The position numbers were made by a program, and so were the translations under genes. Under the pieces are notes generated by a model. It worked only from the letters and a program-made list of their open reading frames with translations, was not told the DNA's origin and made no database searches. This document shows positions 9,805 through 20,721 of a stretch of DNA of 64,000 nt, one piece after another. Location: assembly GCA_036023115.1 (NCBI GenBank), contig JAYKKT010000080.1, positions 9,437,501 to 9,501,500 on the forward strand, in the 5' to 3' direction. The DNA is from Brasenia schreberi (Eukaryota > Streptophyta > Magnoliopsida > Nymphaeales > Cabombaceae). Position 1 is the first letter of the stretch; every line of letters begins with the position of its first letter.

Positions 9805-11515
9805 AAGGTCACGGTTGGGGTGTTTGGTGGGGGAGTGTTAGACTAGGATGGGTTCGGTTGGGAGCGTATGGTGTGGGATATGATGTGGAGTTGGGGGTCC
9901 TAGGCAAGAGGTCATGGGTTATGCTAGGTGGTATCAGATACGGCGTGGAGTGCTAGGTAGGTGGTGGTGTAAGGGTGGCAGGTAGTGGCTGAAGTCGGTG
10001 GAGGTCGTGGGGTGTAAGTCGGCTAAGGCGCGGGTGTAGCAGGGTGGACGTCAAGCGCTAGGCGCCAGGCGGGAGATAGGGTGACGGGAGCTAGGCGCCA
10101 GGTGGGCACGCGGGAGGCGTGTGGCAGGCGCGCGATGCGGGTGCAGAGAGGGAGCGGGGCGCATGCAGGGTGCGCGCAGGTTGTGCGGAGCGATAACGGG
10201 TAAGGCTAGGGGTGGTTTGGGTGGTAGAATTAGAGTCGGTTAGGGTGTTAGGCTAGGCTAATTGGGATTAGGGGTGTTGTGGGGTAGTTAGGTGGGTTCG
10301 GCTAGGTCTAGGTGGGGTCGGCTTAGGTGGTTTAGAGGGGTTCGAGAGAGGTGGGCTAGGTGAGTTTTAGGCTTACCATAGGGTGCGGTCTTGGGGTGTG
10401 CTCAAGCTCCACTTCAGCCACTCCATGCCTCCTTGTTCAAGCAAATCCACCCTAAATCAAGGTAGTACAACCCACACTAATCCCCTATTTAGCCCACAAT
10501 TAACCCACTAAACAAAATTAAGAAAGCATTAAGCACTCACCTTAATACCCTCTCTCTCCTCCAAGCTCCTCCAAGTTGGATTTCACGTGAACTTGTGGAG
10601 ACCCCCTAACTCCTATTTATAGGCAAGTGAAGTGGGTCTTGGATATGGGTCTTGGGTTTGTATCGTGGAATCCATGTCTAATCCAAACACTATTTAGATC
10701 TGGATCATGGATCTCGGATATTTTGAGATTCATATCCGATCCAAATTCAACACTTTTATGGATATAGATCTGGATATTTTGGTCCAAATCCAATCCAATC
10801 CAAATACTATTTGGATCGACCCAAATCCAAACACTATTTGGATATGGATATGGATCTGGATATTTATGGTCCAGATCCAATCCAATTTTTCTCTAGATGG
10901 TCCTTCTTGGCTTTTCGAGGCGGACGATCTGTGTGGGCCCTAGCTTCATCAGCGCTCCGTCTGGTATTGGGTTTCCCCAATCTTTGTCGTCTAGACTCCT
11001 TTTTGCCTTTTTGGACTTTGTTTCTGCTCATTTCTGACTTTTCCGGTTCAGATTCTTGATGCTTGGAAGGATGTACTTGATTTGGCTTCTTGGTGCTTTC
11101 TAGCTTGCAATCTACCTCATGCCTGGGCCTTCCTTTTACCTTTTGAACCTGTCTTTTATCAGGTCAGGATGCTCTTTTGGACTTTGGAAACGGCTTCTGA
11201 GCCTGCTTCTGGAATTGGCCTTTATGAGCCACTTTTTGGACTCCTTCTCGATCAGGTGTCGCCTTTGCATGCTTCACCTGTTCGTCTTTGGCTTCTTGGC
11301 AAATGGGGCTTAACCCGGGTTTAAAAAGCCCCTATTTGGACCTGGGGTTTCAAAATACTATTTACAGGTTTCAAAATACTATTTACAAGATTTAAAGCAA
11401 TATTTACAGGGTTTTGGGAAGGCTCCTGGGTTTTCAGAACTCAAAGTGCCTTTTTGGAGTTGATTTTGTAAACCACATATGTTTTATAAAATCGTGGGAT
11501 TTTGGAGTGTTTAAA
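9805..11515 (-). repeat. U3 unit C of the gypsy LTR (partial)
   Basis: The left part (9805-10400) is unusually GC-rich with repeated GGCGCCAGG and GGCGCG motifs and does not align well to A or B. From about 10440 it follows them again: TTCACGTGAAC near 10573, an expanded inverted ATCCAAATCC / GGATTTGGAT tract (10640-10890), and the terminus at 11515, where the canonical TACA has become TAAA. No TATA-like box is seen in it. Confidence 0.65.
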
Positions 11516-12263
11516 AAGTGGAGAGAGCATTTATGAAAATAGTTGCCTTTTCTTCAAACATTTTCTCCATATATGGTTTGATGTTGATAGACAACACTCC
11601 TTCTTTATCTTCTACGACTCATACATTTTCAAATTTCTTTCGAAGAAGAGCATAAGTGGTTTTGATATAACCGCTTTCCTTACAATAGTGACATATGGTG
11701 TCCTTGTTTGGCCATGGTCCCGTGGATTTTTTTTTTGTTCTTTCTCTTGCTTCTTCGAAGTTTTTCACATACAGGGGCTTATACACCTTCATATTAGCTC
11801 CCGGTTTAGAGGCGACAAGAACGACTTCTTGTACAACATTGATGTTTTTTAATCTTGTTTCTTCTATAACAAGATTGGCCAAAAACGAGTCTCCTTTTCG
11901 TCTAGGTTTTCTATGTATTAAGTTTGATCTAATGTTTTCAAAATCATCTCTTAAGCCACACATAAACAAAAAGAAATAATGATTATCCAAAAACTCTTCA
12001 AATTCATTCATTTTTTGAAGTTTTCTGAATTTTCATAATTTCAAAAACTCATTGTCATAGTTTCTAATGCTTAAATTCTCTTGCTTAAGCATTATCATCA
12101 TTTCCATTAAATCAATTTGAAAGACAAAATTATCTTGAGAGTTAATCTTTTTCAAATATTCCCAAGTTTCAAAAGCACCTTCGAAAACACTAATTCTATT
12201 TCTAAGTTTTTCATCTATATTTTGACAAATAATCAAAGTTATTTTAGAATTATCTTTTTTCAA
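11516..12263 (-). pseudogene. Copia gag (UBN2-like) with zinc knuckle, broken
   Basis: Two adjoining frames. The upstream one (12263-12033) reads FEGAFETWEYLKKIN and LSIRNYDNEFLKL, typical of copia gag helices. The second (12011-11619) contains GLRDDFENIRSNL and a knuckle with two changed ligands: CHYCKESGYIKTTYALL where C-x2-C-x4-H-x4-C is normal (H to Y and C to Y). A stop follows, then recognisable gag residues continue to the gypsy junction (SINIKPYMEKMFEEKATIF). Nucleic-acid binding by the knuckle would be lost. Confidence 0.75.
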
Positions 12264-12571
12264 CTTTTTAGATCTTACTTATATTTTTCATGTGCCTTAA
12301 AAATATCATCATCATCCAAACCTTCAATATCTAAAATCGGTTCTTACATCGTACCATCAATATAATTCTAAAAGTCTTTAAAAAAAAAACTTTTTCATGG
12401 TCCTTGCCCAACTTTGATAGCATTTCGGATCAAGAATGTATTTAAAAGATTTATTTTTGCTTTTCATTTTATTTAAAAACAAAAGTTTTAGAATTACCTC
12501 AAGTTTAGAATAATTTTACAAAAATTGTAATCTTGGCATGCTTTTTGATGTACTAGAATTCTTCAAAACAA

Positions 12572-12584
12572 GGCTCTCATACCA
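12572..12584 (-). promoter_or_regulatory. Primer binding site of copia element 1
   Basis: TGGTATGAGAGCC on the minus strand directly abuts the LTR end (..TTTACA). It is one base off the usual initiator-methionine tRNA complement TGGTATCAGAGCC. Confidence 0.85.
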
Positions 12585-12898
12585 TGTAAATATTCGTTGA
12601 TAATCGAAGGTTGAATCGCCCAAGTTGCAATTTGTCAAAGAGTCAAGATATCAAAGCATCTGAATATGGACATCACACGCCAAGAACACAAGAGTGAAGA
12701 ACAAGAGAGTCAAACCACAAACAAAAGTTGTGCAACACAATATACTTTATTGATAAAAGAGTGCAGTATTTATAGAGAGATTTACACATCAATGAGAGAG
12801 GAAGAAGGACAGTTAAAGGGGGCAGTTGCAAGTGTTAGCCAGGCAACTAGCCGTTGGAGGCACTGGGAGATAGTGCCTACAACAACTTATCTATTACA
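12585..12898 (-). repeat. 5' LTR of copia element 1 (314 bp)
   Basis: Plus-strand edges are TGTAAATATTCG at 12585 and CTATTACA at 12898, giving TGTAA...TTACA ends in element orientation. The part near the primer site matches the reverse complement of the solo LTR ending at 39012 (GCACAACTTTTGTTTGTG, GTGTGATGTCCATAT, CAATTCAACC-like end). TATAAATA lies near 12767-12775 on the minus strand. Confidence 0.85.
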
Positions 12899-14060
12899 TT
12901 TAACAGCAACAACAGTTTGTGTTTTACTCTTCCAAGATATAAGATTACCATCAAGTAGTGTAACATAGCCTGTAGTAGATTTGCGATCATCTTTCGATCC
13001 AACCCAATCAGCATCATAATAAAGTTCAATACTGAAATTACAGAATTTTAAATAATAAAGACCCATGTCAGGTGTAGACTTAAGATATATGATAATGCGA
13101 TACACGGCTTCCATATAATTCTTGATTGGTGGATGCATAAACTTGCTCATAATACCCACAGCATAAGTGATATTTGGATTAGTAATAGTCAAATAAATAA
13201 GCTTACCAACCAATTATTAATATCTATGAGTGTCCCGATGATCTTTACTATCTCTAATGAATATTTTTTTATTAACTTCAATACGAAAATCACTCTGTTT
13301 ACAATCAAGCATATTTGTTTCCTATAGCAAATCCAATGTATATTTTCTCTGAGTTAGAAATATACATTGGTTGGAATGTAATACTTCAATGTCCAAAAAA
13401 TAGTGGAGCCGCTCCAAGTCTTTGAAGTCAAATAATTTGTGAAGGTTCTATTTTAATGCATATATCTCTTCTACATCATCACCTATTACAATGATATCAT
13501 CTATATAAACAACAAGAACCGACAACATCGTACCCTTCTTAAAGAATAAAGTATGATCATTTATGCTTTTTTGATATCACAAACTGAACTTTCAAACTAG
13601 GCTCTTGGTGACTGTTTCAGTCCATAGATACTTTTGTTTAGTTTATAAATTGTACTAACTTTTTCTTTAATATTCATTCCTCGAGGAAGTTCCATAAATA
13701 CTTCTTATTCAAATCTTCCTACAGAAAAGCATTTTTCACATTTAGTTGTCATAGATCTCATCTGAAATTTGCTGCCATATTGAGAATTATTCTTATCGAA
13801 GTAAACTTTGTTATAGGTGCAAAGGTTTTATTGTAGTCAATCCCATATGATTAATTGTAATCCTTGGTAAGAAGTGTTGCCTTATATCTTTCAATAGTGT
13901 CATATGCTTTATATTTAATACTAAAAACCCACTTGCAACCCACAATATTTCTATTGTGAAGAAGTTTCATGATTGTCCAAGTATTATTCTTAGGAAGTGC
14001 ATCCAATTATGTTTCTATTGCAGCTCTCCATAAAGGGTGTCTCTTAGCCTCTTCAAAATG
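12899..14060 (-). pseudogene. Copia 2 reverse transcriptase-RNase H
   Basis: The RNase H part (12899-13213) contains YYDADWVGSKDDRKSTTGYV and ISWKSKTQTVVAVK, then stops exactly at the copia 1 LTR. Upstream, across several frames, are the RT motif YIDDIIVIGDD (near 13475-13510), an NKTFAPI-like start near 13840, and the ALYGLKQ-like region. Stops and frameshifts are frequent between 13214 and 14060. Confidence 0.8.
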
Positions 14061-14099
14061 TGAGGGAATCTTATTTTAATGAGCATTTGTAACAAAAAT

Positions 14100-14962
14100 T
14101 TAATAGTGTTCTGAGTTATTAGTAAAAGACACATAATTAGATATTGGATAACGTATACAAGATTTTTTACCTTTGTGAATGGCAATTGGAACTTTTAAGT
14201 CTTCTTTCACAGCTAATTGTGAATCTGAATCGAGGGAATAATCTTTGGTTGTAGTAGTCTTTGCGGTCTCCTCTTGATAATGAACTACCTTTCTTGGTAC
14301 CCTCTTATTCACCGTGATCTGCTTTGGTTCTGGTTCAACTTGCTTCTCTTCATTTTCACCTATGAGTTGTGAGATCTTCAATTTCATTGAGAATTATAGG
14401 AAGTACATGAGAAGAATTGTTTTGAAATGTGACAGACTCCTCCTGAGTAGAATAATAGGGAGTGGATTCAGAAAACGTGACATCCATAGATACATATAGT
14501 TTCCTCTGAATTGGATCATAACATTTATAGCCCTTTTGAAACTGAGAATAACTAAGAAATATACACTTTACAGCTCTAGGTCATGTTTATCGCAACCAGG
14601 TAGTGAACATGAACAAAGCATATACAACTAAAGATACGAAGAGTGACATGAAAGAGTTTAGAGTCCTTATCGAGACATTTTATAGGACTATCTCCTTTGA
14701 GAACACTACTATACATCCTATTTATTAGATAAACTATAGTAAGTAAAGCTTCCCCCCAATAAGATTTATGAACATTATGTTCAAGAATGAGAGTTCGGGC
14801 TACCTCAAGAATATGCCGATTTTTCCTTTCAGTTATATCATTTTGCTGAGGTGTATATGAGTAAGATATTTTGCTGAGGTGTATATGAGTAAGATGTTCG
14901 ATGAAGTATACCATTTGAATGTCAGTAATCTTGTAACTGTCCATTAATACATTCATCCCCAT
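14100..14962 (-). pseudogene. Copia 2 integrase C-terminal half and linker
   Basis: The frame 14962-14576 carries the integrase core end: SYSYTPQQNDITERKNRHIL, VARTLI and SYWGEALLTIVYLINRM, in which the catalytic glutamate region (here ITERKNRH) is recognisable. The frame 14387-14100 is the low-complexity linker towards reverse transcriptase. Just upstream, at 14963-15008, the core reads KVLRSDNGDECING up to the LINE target site. A 31-bp stretch (TTTTGCTGAGGTGTATATGAGTAAGAT) is duplicated near 14840-14896. Confidence 0.8.
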
Positions 14963-15008
14963 TATCCGAACGAAGAACTTTCACAAAAGTATTAAATTGA
15001 GTGAGAAT

Positions 15009-15020
15009 AAATTTATAAAC
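15009..15020. repeat. Target-site duplication, left copy (LINE in copia 2)
   Basis: AAATTTATAAAC at 15009-15020 matches AAATTTATGAAC at 18267-18278 in 11 of 12 positions. Removing the LINE and one copy brings integrase codons on both sides together. Confidence 0.9.
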
Positions 15021-18000
15021 AACAACTACTACTACTACAACAACTAAGCCTTCTCCCATACTAGACGGGGTTGGCTACATGGATTCTTTGTTTCCATAGA
15101 TCTCTATCGTGTGTCATGTTAGCAATTAACTCACAATAAGCTAGATCATTCTTTATTGTTTCTTTCCAATACTTTTGTGGTCGTCCTCTAGCTCTTTTAA
15201 TACTTTTCAAATTTAGTTTTTCATACCTTCTTAAAGGTTCTTCTTTTGATCTTCTTTCTATATGTCCAAACCATCTTAAATGATATTCTCTCATTTTATC
15301 CTCTATTGGTGTCACTCCTAATTTGTTTCTAATAACCTTATTATGTATACGGTCTTTTCTTCTATGACCACTCATCCATCTCAACATCTTCATTTATGTT
15401 AATGATATCTTTTGTACATGTTGATGATTAACTGCCCAACACTCAGAACCATAAAACATGGTAGGCCTAATTATTGCTCTATAATATTTACCTTTTAACT
15501 TTAATGGTATCTTCTTATCACAAAGAATACCTGATGCTCCTCTCCATTTTAACCAACCAGCATTAATTCTATGTGTAACATCCACCCTAGGTATTTAAAA
15601 CTTTCCTTTTGGGGGATGCAATGTGTGCCAATTTTAATTTCTATGTCCTCTGAGGTAACCAAATGAGCAAACTTACATTCCATATATTTTGTCTTTGTTC
15701 TATTAAGTCGGAGGCCTTTGCTTTCTAATGTTTCTCTCCATAGTTCTAATTTTCTATTAACTTTTTCCTTAGACTCGTCCACTAATACAATGTCATCTGC
15801 AAATAACATACACCAAGGTACTTCATCTTGAATATGTTTTGTTAACTCATCAATCACCATTATAAATAAGTATGGACTTAAAGTTGATCCTTGATGTAAC
15901 CCAATATTAACTTTAAAGAAGTCTGACATTCCTTCATGAGTCCTCACACATGTTTTTTGCACTATCATACATGTCTTTTATAATGTTAATGAATGTCAAT
16001 GGGATACCTCTTTTTTCCAAAGTTCTCCAAAGAACCTCCCTTGGTACCCTATCGTAAGCTTTTTCTAGATCAATAAACTTTCTTTTTTGCTCTAAAATGT
16101 TCCATAAGACGTCTCAAAAGGTGAATCGCTTCAATAGTAGATCTGCCTGACATGAATCCAGATTGGTTCACTTTTGTACTCGATACTTGTCTTAACCTAC
16201 ATTCGATAATTCTTTCCCACAATTTCATAGTATGGCTCATTAACTTGATACCTCAATAATTTGCATAATTTTGAATGTCTCCTTTGTTCTTATATATGGG
16301 TATAATTGTACTCGCTCTCTATTCCTTGAACATCTTTTGGTTTCTACATATTTCATTAAATAGTCTTGTGAGCCACGTGATTCTTATTTCTCCTAGTATT
16401 TTCCAAACTTCTATAAGAATATTGTCTGGTCCTACCGATTTACCACCCTTCATATGTTTAAGAGCCTCTTTGACTTCATTCTTTTGAATACGTCGGTAGA
16501 AATTGTGGTTTATATACTTTTATGATTTATCTAACTCTCCTAAACTAATACTAACATCTTTATTTTCATTAAAAAGCTTATAAAAATAGTTTTTCCATTT
16601 GTTTCTTATATCATCATTTGCCACTAGAATTTTTTCATCCTCATCTTTGATGTATATAACAAAATTAAGATATTTAGTTTTCTTATCTCTAGCCCTATCT
16701 ATCCTAAAAATATCTCTTTCACCCTCTTTTGAGTTGAATTTTTTATATAAATCCTTCCAAATTTTAGCTTTTGCTTCACTAACACCCTTTTTCGCTTCCT
16801 TCTTTGCTTTCTTATAAGCCTCTAAAGTTTCACTAGTTTTCTTAGCATAATGTAATTTGTAACATACCCTCTTTGCCTTGATTTTATTTTGTACTACTTC
16901 ACTCCACCACCAAGCTTCTTTTTGTGCCAGTACACCTCCCTTAGATACACCTAACACATCTTTCGCCACTTTCTTAATATGTATAGCTATATTGTTCCAC
17001 ATATCACAAGGTGTACCAACATAATTCCAAACATCTCCTTGAAGGACTTTCTGTTTAAATATATCTTTTTTCTCGCTTTTGAGGTTCCACCATTTAGTCC
17101 GAATAGCTCGATGCACTCTTTTCTTCTTTGTCTATTTTTTTATTTGTAAATCCATAACTAAAACTCCACGTTGGGTGGTTAAGCTTTCTCTTGGAATTAC
17201 CTTGCAATCTTTACAACACGCTCTATCTTTTTTTCTACAAATAAAGTAATCAATTTGTGTTTGTGATAAGTTACTCTTATAAGTAATTAAATGTTCATCT
17301 CATTTTTTGAAGATTATATTGACTATAAAGAGATCAAATAACATAGCAAAATTTAAAATCTCCCTACCTTCCTCATTTATATCCCCAAAACGAAAGTTTT
17401 CATGAATCCCTTGATATCCTAATGCCTCTTTACCGACATGTCCATTTAAGTCTCCTCCTAAACAAAAAAAAAACTGCCTTTGTGGAATTCTTTGAATGAC
17501 CTTATCTAACTCTTCTCAAAAAGCCGTCTTTATACTATCTTTCAGTCCTACTTGGGGTGCGTAAGCACAAACTATATTCAAAACCTTTGCTCCTAACACT
17601 AATTTCAACGTCATGATTCGGGCATCATATCATTGTATGTCTACTACGCTATCCTTTAAATCTTTATTTATGATAATACTAACTCCGTTTTGAGCCTTTT
17701 CTTTACCTAAGTACCATAATTTAAAACTTGTATCCTCTATCTCCTTTGTTTTTTCTCCAACCCATTTTGTCTCTTGTAAACATAGAATATGAATCTTTCT
17801 CCGAATCATAGTATCTACCACCTCCATTAGCTTACGGGATAATGTTTCGATATTCTAAGAACCAATATGAATCTTATTATCTAGGACTAGCTTTCTTACC
17901 CCCTGTATCCGTCCATATTCAAAATGCGAAGACTCTCTCTGAGAATTATTCACTATATTCGGGCGGCAATGTAGCGGGACTAACTTCTTTACCCACATTT

Positions 18001-18266
18001 GTCCATGAAGTATGATTCATCTCTGCAATTGATTCACTACATTCGGGCGGAAATGTAGTGGCCCTTGCTTACTTATTACTGCATTCGGGCTCTGCAGCAC
18101 GTCGCTAGGCGGGGAGGCCCCAAAGCAATTCTCATAATTTTTGTAATCCATGTTATAAAAATCCAATAAAGTTTTACGCTAGCTGTCGGAAGCCTAACAC
18201 AACCCTCCTCCTTTATCCAGACTTGGGACCGGCAATGCAAGGGTGATCCCTTACATGGGTGGAGTT
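15021..18266 (-). mobile_element. RTE-type LINE, near full length, inserted in copia 2 integrase
   Basis: A 3,246-bp element in minus orientation. The 3' end is short simple-sequence (TTG/TAG)n preceded by the conserved block CTAGTATGGGAGAAGGCTTAG. The 5' end carries AACTCCACCCATGTAAGGG and a GGAGGAGGGTTGTGTTAGG block typical of plant RTE elements. It is flanked by a 12-bp target-site duplication. Length and tail fit the RTE clade (about 3.2 kb, no poly-A). Confidence 0.9.
15061..17830 (-). pseudogene. RTE ORF: APE endonuclease and reverse transcriptase, decayed
   Basis: In element order: an endonuclease segment at 17827-17630 (IHILCLQETKWVGEKTKE, GVSIIINK); a spacer at 17116-16520 (EAWWWSEVVQNKIKAKRVCY and a lysine-rich helix); reverse transcriptase with the catalytic FADD near 15792-15803 (PWCMLFADDIVLVDESKEKV); and the C-terminal part LRWFGHIERRSKEEPLRRYE to DLWKQRIHVANPV at 15061. 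These would nick target DNA and reverse-transcribe the element's own RNA. Frame changes and stops separate the pieces. Confidence 0.85.
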
Positions 18267-18755
18267 AAATTTATGAACAATAGGAAAAATAGCAAAGACC
18301 TCAGCTTTTGATTTTATTAAGTAAACAATTGTGAGACGCATATAATCAACAATAATAGAAACATAGTACTTTTGACCAAACAAAGATGAAACAGGACTGG
18401 GACCCCATATATCAGAATGTAGGAATTTAAAAGGTTGGGATCCTCTAGACTGACTTGAAGGATAAGGTGCTCTTTGGTGATTCTTGAGTTGGCACACTTA
18501 ACATTCAAAAAGAAATTTGTTTGACTCTACTCTCAAGTTTGGAAAAATATATTGGAGCTTGGATACAGGCATGTGACTTAAATGACTATGCCAAAGTTGG
18601 ATCTTTGTGTCTTGAGCAATTATAACAGTACCAAAAGAAGCAGTATGTTGAGATTTGTCTTCTAGAATATATAATCTTCGTCGAAGACTACCACGTTCAA
18701 AGATTTTTCCCATCTTCAGATCTTGAAAACTACAACCAGTAGGAGTAAATGTCAC
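18213..18755 (-). pseudogene. Copia 2 GAG-pre-integrase and integrase N-terminal half
   Basis: The frame 18755-18498 reads TAQD-like LWHSHLSHMPVSKLQYI, the pre-integrase zinc-binding H-x3-H pattern. The next frame has QPFKFLHSDIWGPSPV, the start of the integrase core with its first catalytic aspartate (HSDIWG), and continues to FAIFPIVHKF, where the LINE begins. The last 14 residues of the open frame lie inside the LINE. Confidence 0.8.
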
Positions 18756-18911
18756 ACTATAATTTATTGTACTTGTTAAGGAACTAACTAATAGAAGATT
18801 TATAAGAAAGCTAGGAACATGATAAACTGATTGTAAATATATAAAACATGTGGGTACACTTCCCTATCCAATCATATAAGCGAGTGATCCATCAACCCAC
18901 TTGATTGGATC

Positions 18912-19151
18912 TTATTTTTTAGTTAGATGATATTCTGAAAAATATGAAGACTCTCCTATTATCTGATCTGTATCCCCAGAGTCAATAATCCAAGTTTTAG
19001 AATTTAAAGGAGAAAATTGTTTACCCTTCACCGTGTGAGTAGCATGCACCAAAGTAGTATGAGAGGTAGATGAATGCTGATTTTCAGATAATTTAGTTTT
19101 TAACCCTTCAATCATCTTAATAAGTTCTTGAATACCATCTCTATTAGGCAT
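18912..19151 (-). pseudogene. Copia 2 protease region
   Basis: KTWIIDSGDTDQI is the copia retropepsin site (normally DSGATDH-like, here A to D). The serine/threonine-rich stretch before it separates gag from protease. Confidence 0.7.
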
Positions 19152-19355
19152 AGAACTTTCGGCAATATGAGCAAAATTATTTCTTGGTCAATGAAATTAT
19201 GGATTCTCGTGTAACTCTCAGCAATTTTCTCTTGAGTGTTGATGTTTCCCATAATAAGAACATACTAGTTTATCCTTCACATCGGAATGAAAACTTCATC
19301 ATCCACGTCCTCTATTTGTTGTACACCTCTTCCACGATATTATGAGGTTTCTCCT

Positions 19356-20700
19356 CTACTTTTGTAGTTCATGTTGTTCGGTAGTACTAATATTGTCCTT
19401 GTCTAAATTTTTGCGATCTTTGTGAATCAACAAGTAGACTGTGCCAAGTGAAGGAAGTTCTTCCCAGCCTAGAATGTTTATCTTTATAGACTCAAATTCA
19501 GGATTTACACCCCACAATAAGTCAAAAACTTTTTTCTTTTCATTCTCCAAATTTCTTTCTGCATAACACGATAAACATTTGATATTGGTATAAAAGAGAA
19601 GCTCATCCTATAATCTCCGAAGATCCACATAATACTCACTGATAGAGCGAGTTCCTTGCTTGCATTTCCTGATTTTTCTCAAGGTTTCATATTGCTTTGC
19701 TACATTCTTTTTTCTAAAATAAACTTCAGAAACTGCACACTAAATTTCATGTGCATATTCAAGAAACATAAACATTTTCACTATTGTTGGAATCATAGAT
19801 TGGAGTTACTCCCAACTCAACTGATCTTCACCACTCCAAATAATTTTTGCCATCTAATTTGGTTGATGTGATCTGAAAATTTTCCACCTTTTCGTTTTGT
19901 GAAATGTTCAAAAATTTTGAAAGATGTTTCAATCCCTTTTCCTTTACTCACCATTTGTACATAAATCTATTAATAAAGGAATTTACTACTTTCAGTCAGC
20001 CCACACATAGAATTGATCTTCACAAAGATGTTTCAGAATTTTCTGGAATAACTTTCACAGATTGTGAAATTTTGTCATGAAACTGGTAGGCTATCTCCTC
20101 TTAAAGTCGTACAGGCAGGGAAGGGATTTCAGGTAATTGATGCGGTTGTTTTCTGCTGAGTTATGTGGGCAACTAATCGACCAACTGAAGGTAGTTGGGG
20201 AGCATGTTTGGAGGTTAAACCAAAAAATTTCAAACCTGTCGTTTCTCTATTGACTCTGCGAGGTCTTTCTGTATTGCTGCTTCATATTCACCCGCCAAGG
20301 AATTAGTTGTTCACTTAGTCTTCTTCACAACTATTTCAAGGTTATTAAAGGTCTGCCAAGACACAATCTTGGAAGAAAGCCATCAACATTTATGAGAAAA
20401 TTGTGTGTGCTCACAATATGTAGTTCGAAATAAACAAAGATTGACTCACTAACAAAAAACTGGCAAAATCCTCTACAAAAGGACCACTAAACTCAATGAG
20501 ATTTCACATATTCCTGAACAATATGAAGCCCCTCAGACTCCTTGTCGTAGTAGTGTATAAAATATTTGTATGTCTCGCTTATCTGCTGCTTACCCTCTAG
20601 ATAGATTGGATTACTATTACCCTGACAATTGTAGTAGATAACTTTGCACCCTTTCCTTGTGCAATCACACACGTTCGCTTGCTAAAAACTCAATTTTATC
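19356..20700 (-). pseudogene. Copia 2 gag, decayed
   Basis: The best piece (19550-19356) reads VFDLLWGVNPEFESIKINILG, matching the LxGLNPEFDxxRxxIL pattern of copia gag. The rest up to the primer site is broken in all frames, and I place it as gag and leader from position only. Confidence 0.6.
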
Positions 20701-20708
20701 GCCTTATA

Positions 20709-20721
20709 GGCTCTAATACCA
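20709..20721 (-). promoter_or_regulatory. Primer binding site of copia element 2
   Basis: TGGTATTAGAGCC on the minus strand, one base from the initiator tRNA complement, directly next to the LTR start (CA end at 20722). Confidence 0.8.

Larger units (their letters stand above)
1..11515 (-). mobile_element. Ty3/gypsy Tat/Ogre-like retrotransposon, 5' part (runs off left edge)
   Basis: Read on the minus strand, the order is long 5' LTR (4446-11515), primer binding site, gag, zinc knuckle, aspartic protease, a G-patch-like linker and reverse transcriptase, then the window edge. RNase H, integrase and the 3' LTR would lie outside. The gag, the protease context (LLGRPWIHS) and the linker (MGY...LGAQNQG...YGIGYTP) resemble Tat/Ogre lineage elements, which are known for long LTRs. 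The element is inserted in the gag of a copia element whose remainder begins at 11516. Its pol is broken by at least two in-frame stops and several frameshifts, so it is not autonomous. Lineage assignment is by recall of family motifs, not by a search. Confidence 0.85.
4446..11515 (-). repeat. Giant 5' LTR (about 7.1 kb) of the gypsy element
   Basis: On the plus strand the LTR opens with TGTAGACGCACG at 4446, next to the primer binding site. The same LTR terminal sequence (..GTGTTTACA) appears three times: ending at 7759, at 9804 (GTGATTACA) and at 11515 (GTGTTTAAA). The last is followed directly by copia gag sequence, so 11515 is the outer edge. The LTR would then contain three tandem copies of its outer portion. 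The alternative is a 3.3-kb LTR (4446-7759) plus two more partial LTRs. The other LTR lies outside the window, so this cannot be settled here. Confidence 0.65.
11516..12898 (-). mobile_element. Copia element 1: 5' LTR and gag, cut by the gypsy insertion
   Basis: Minus-strand Ty1/copia fragment: 5' LTR 12585-12898, primer site 12572-12584, gag 11516 to about 12300. At 11516 it is interrupted in mid-gag by the gypsy LTR, so its pol and 3' LTR should lie left of the window. Its LTR edge at 12898 lies inside the RNase H gene of copia element 2, which makes it a nested insertion. The LTR belongs to the same family as the solo LTR at 38601-39012. Confidence 0.8.
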
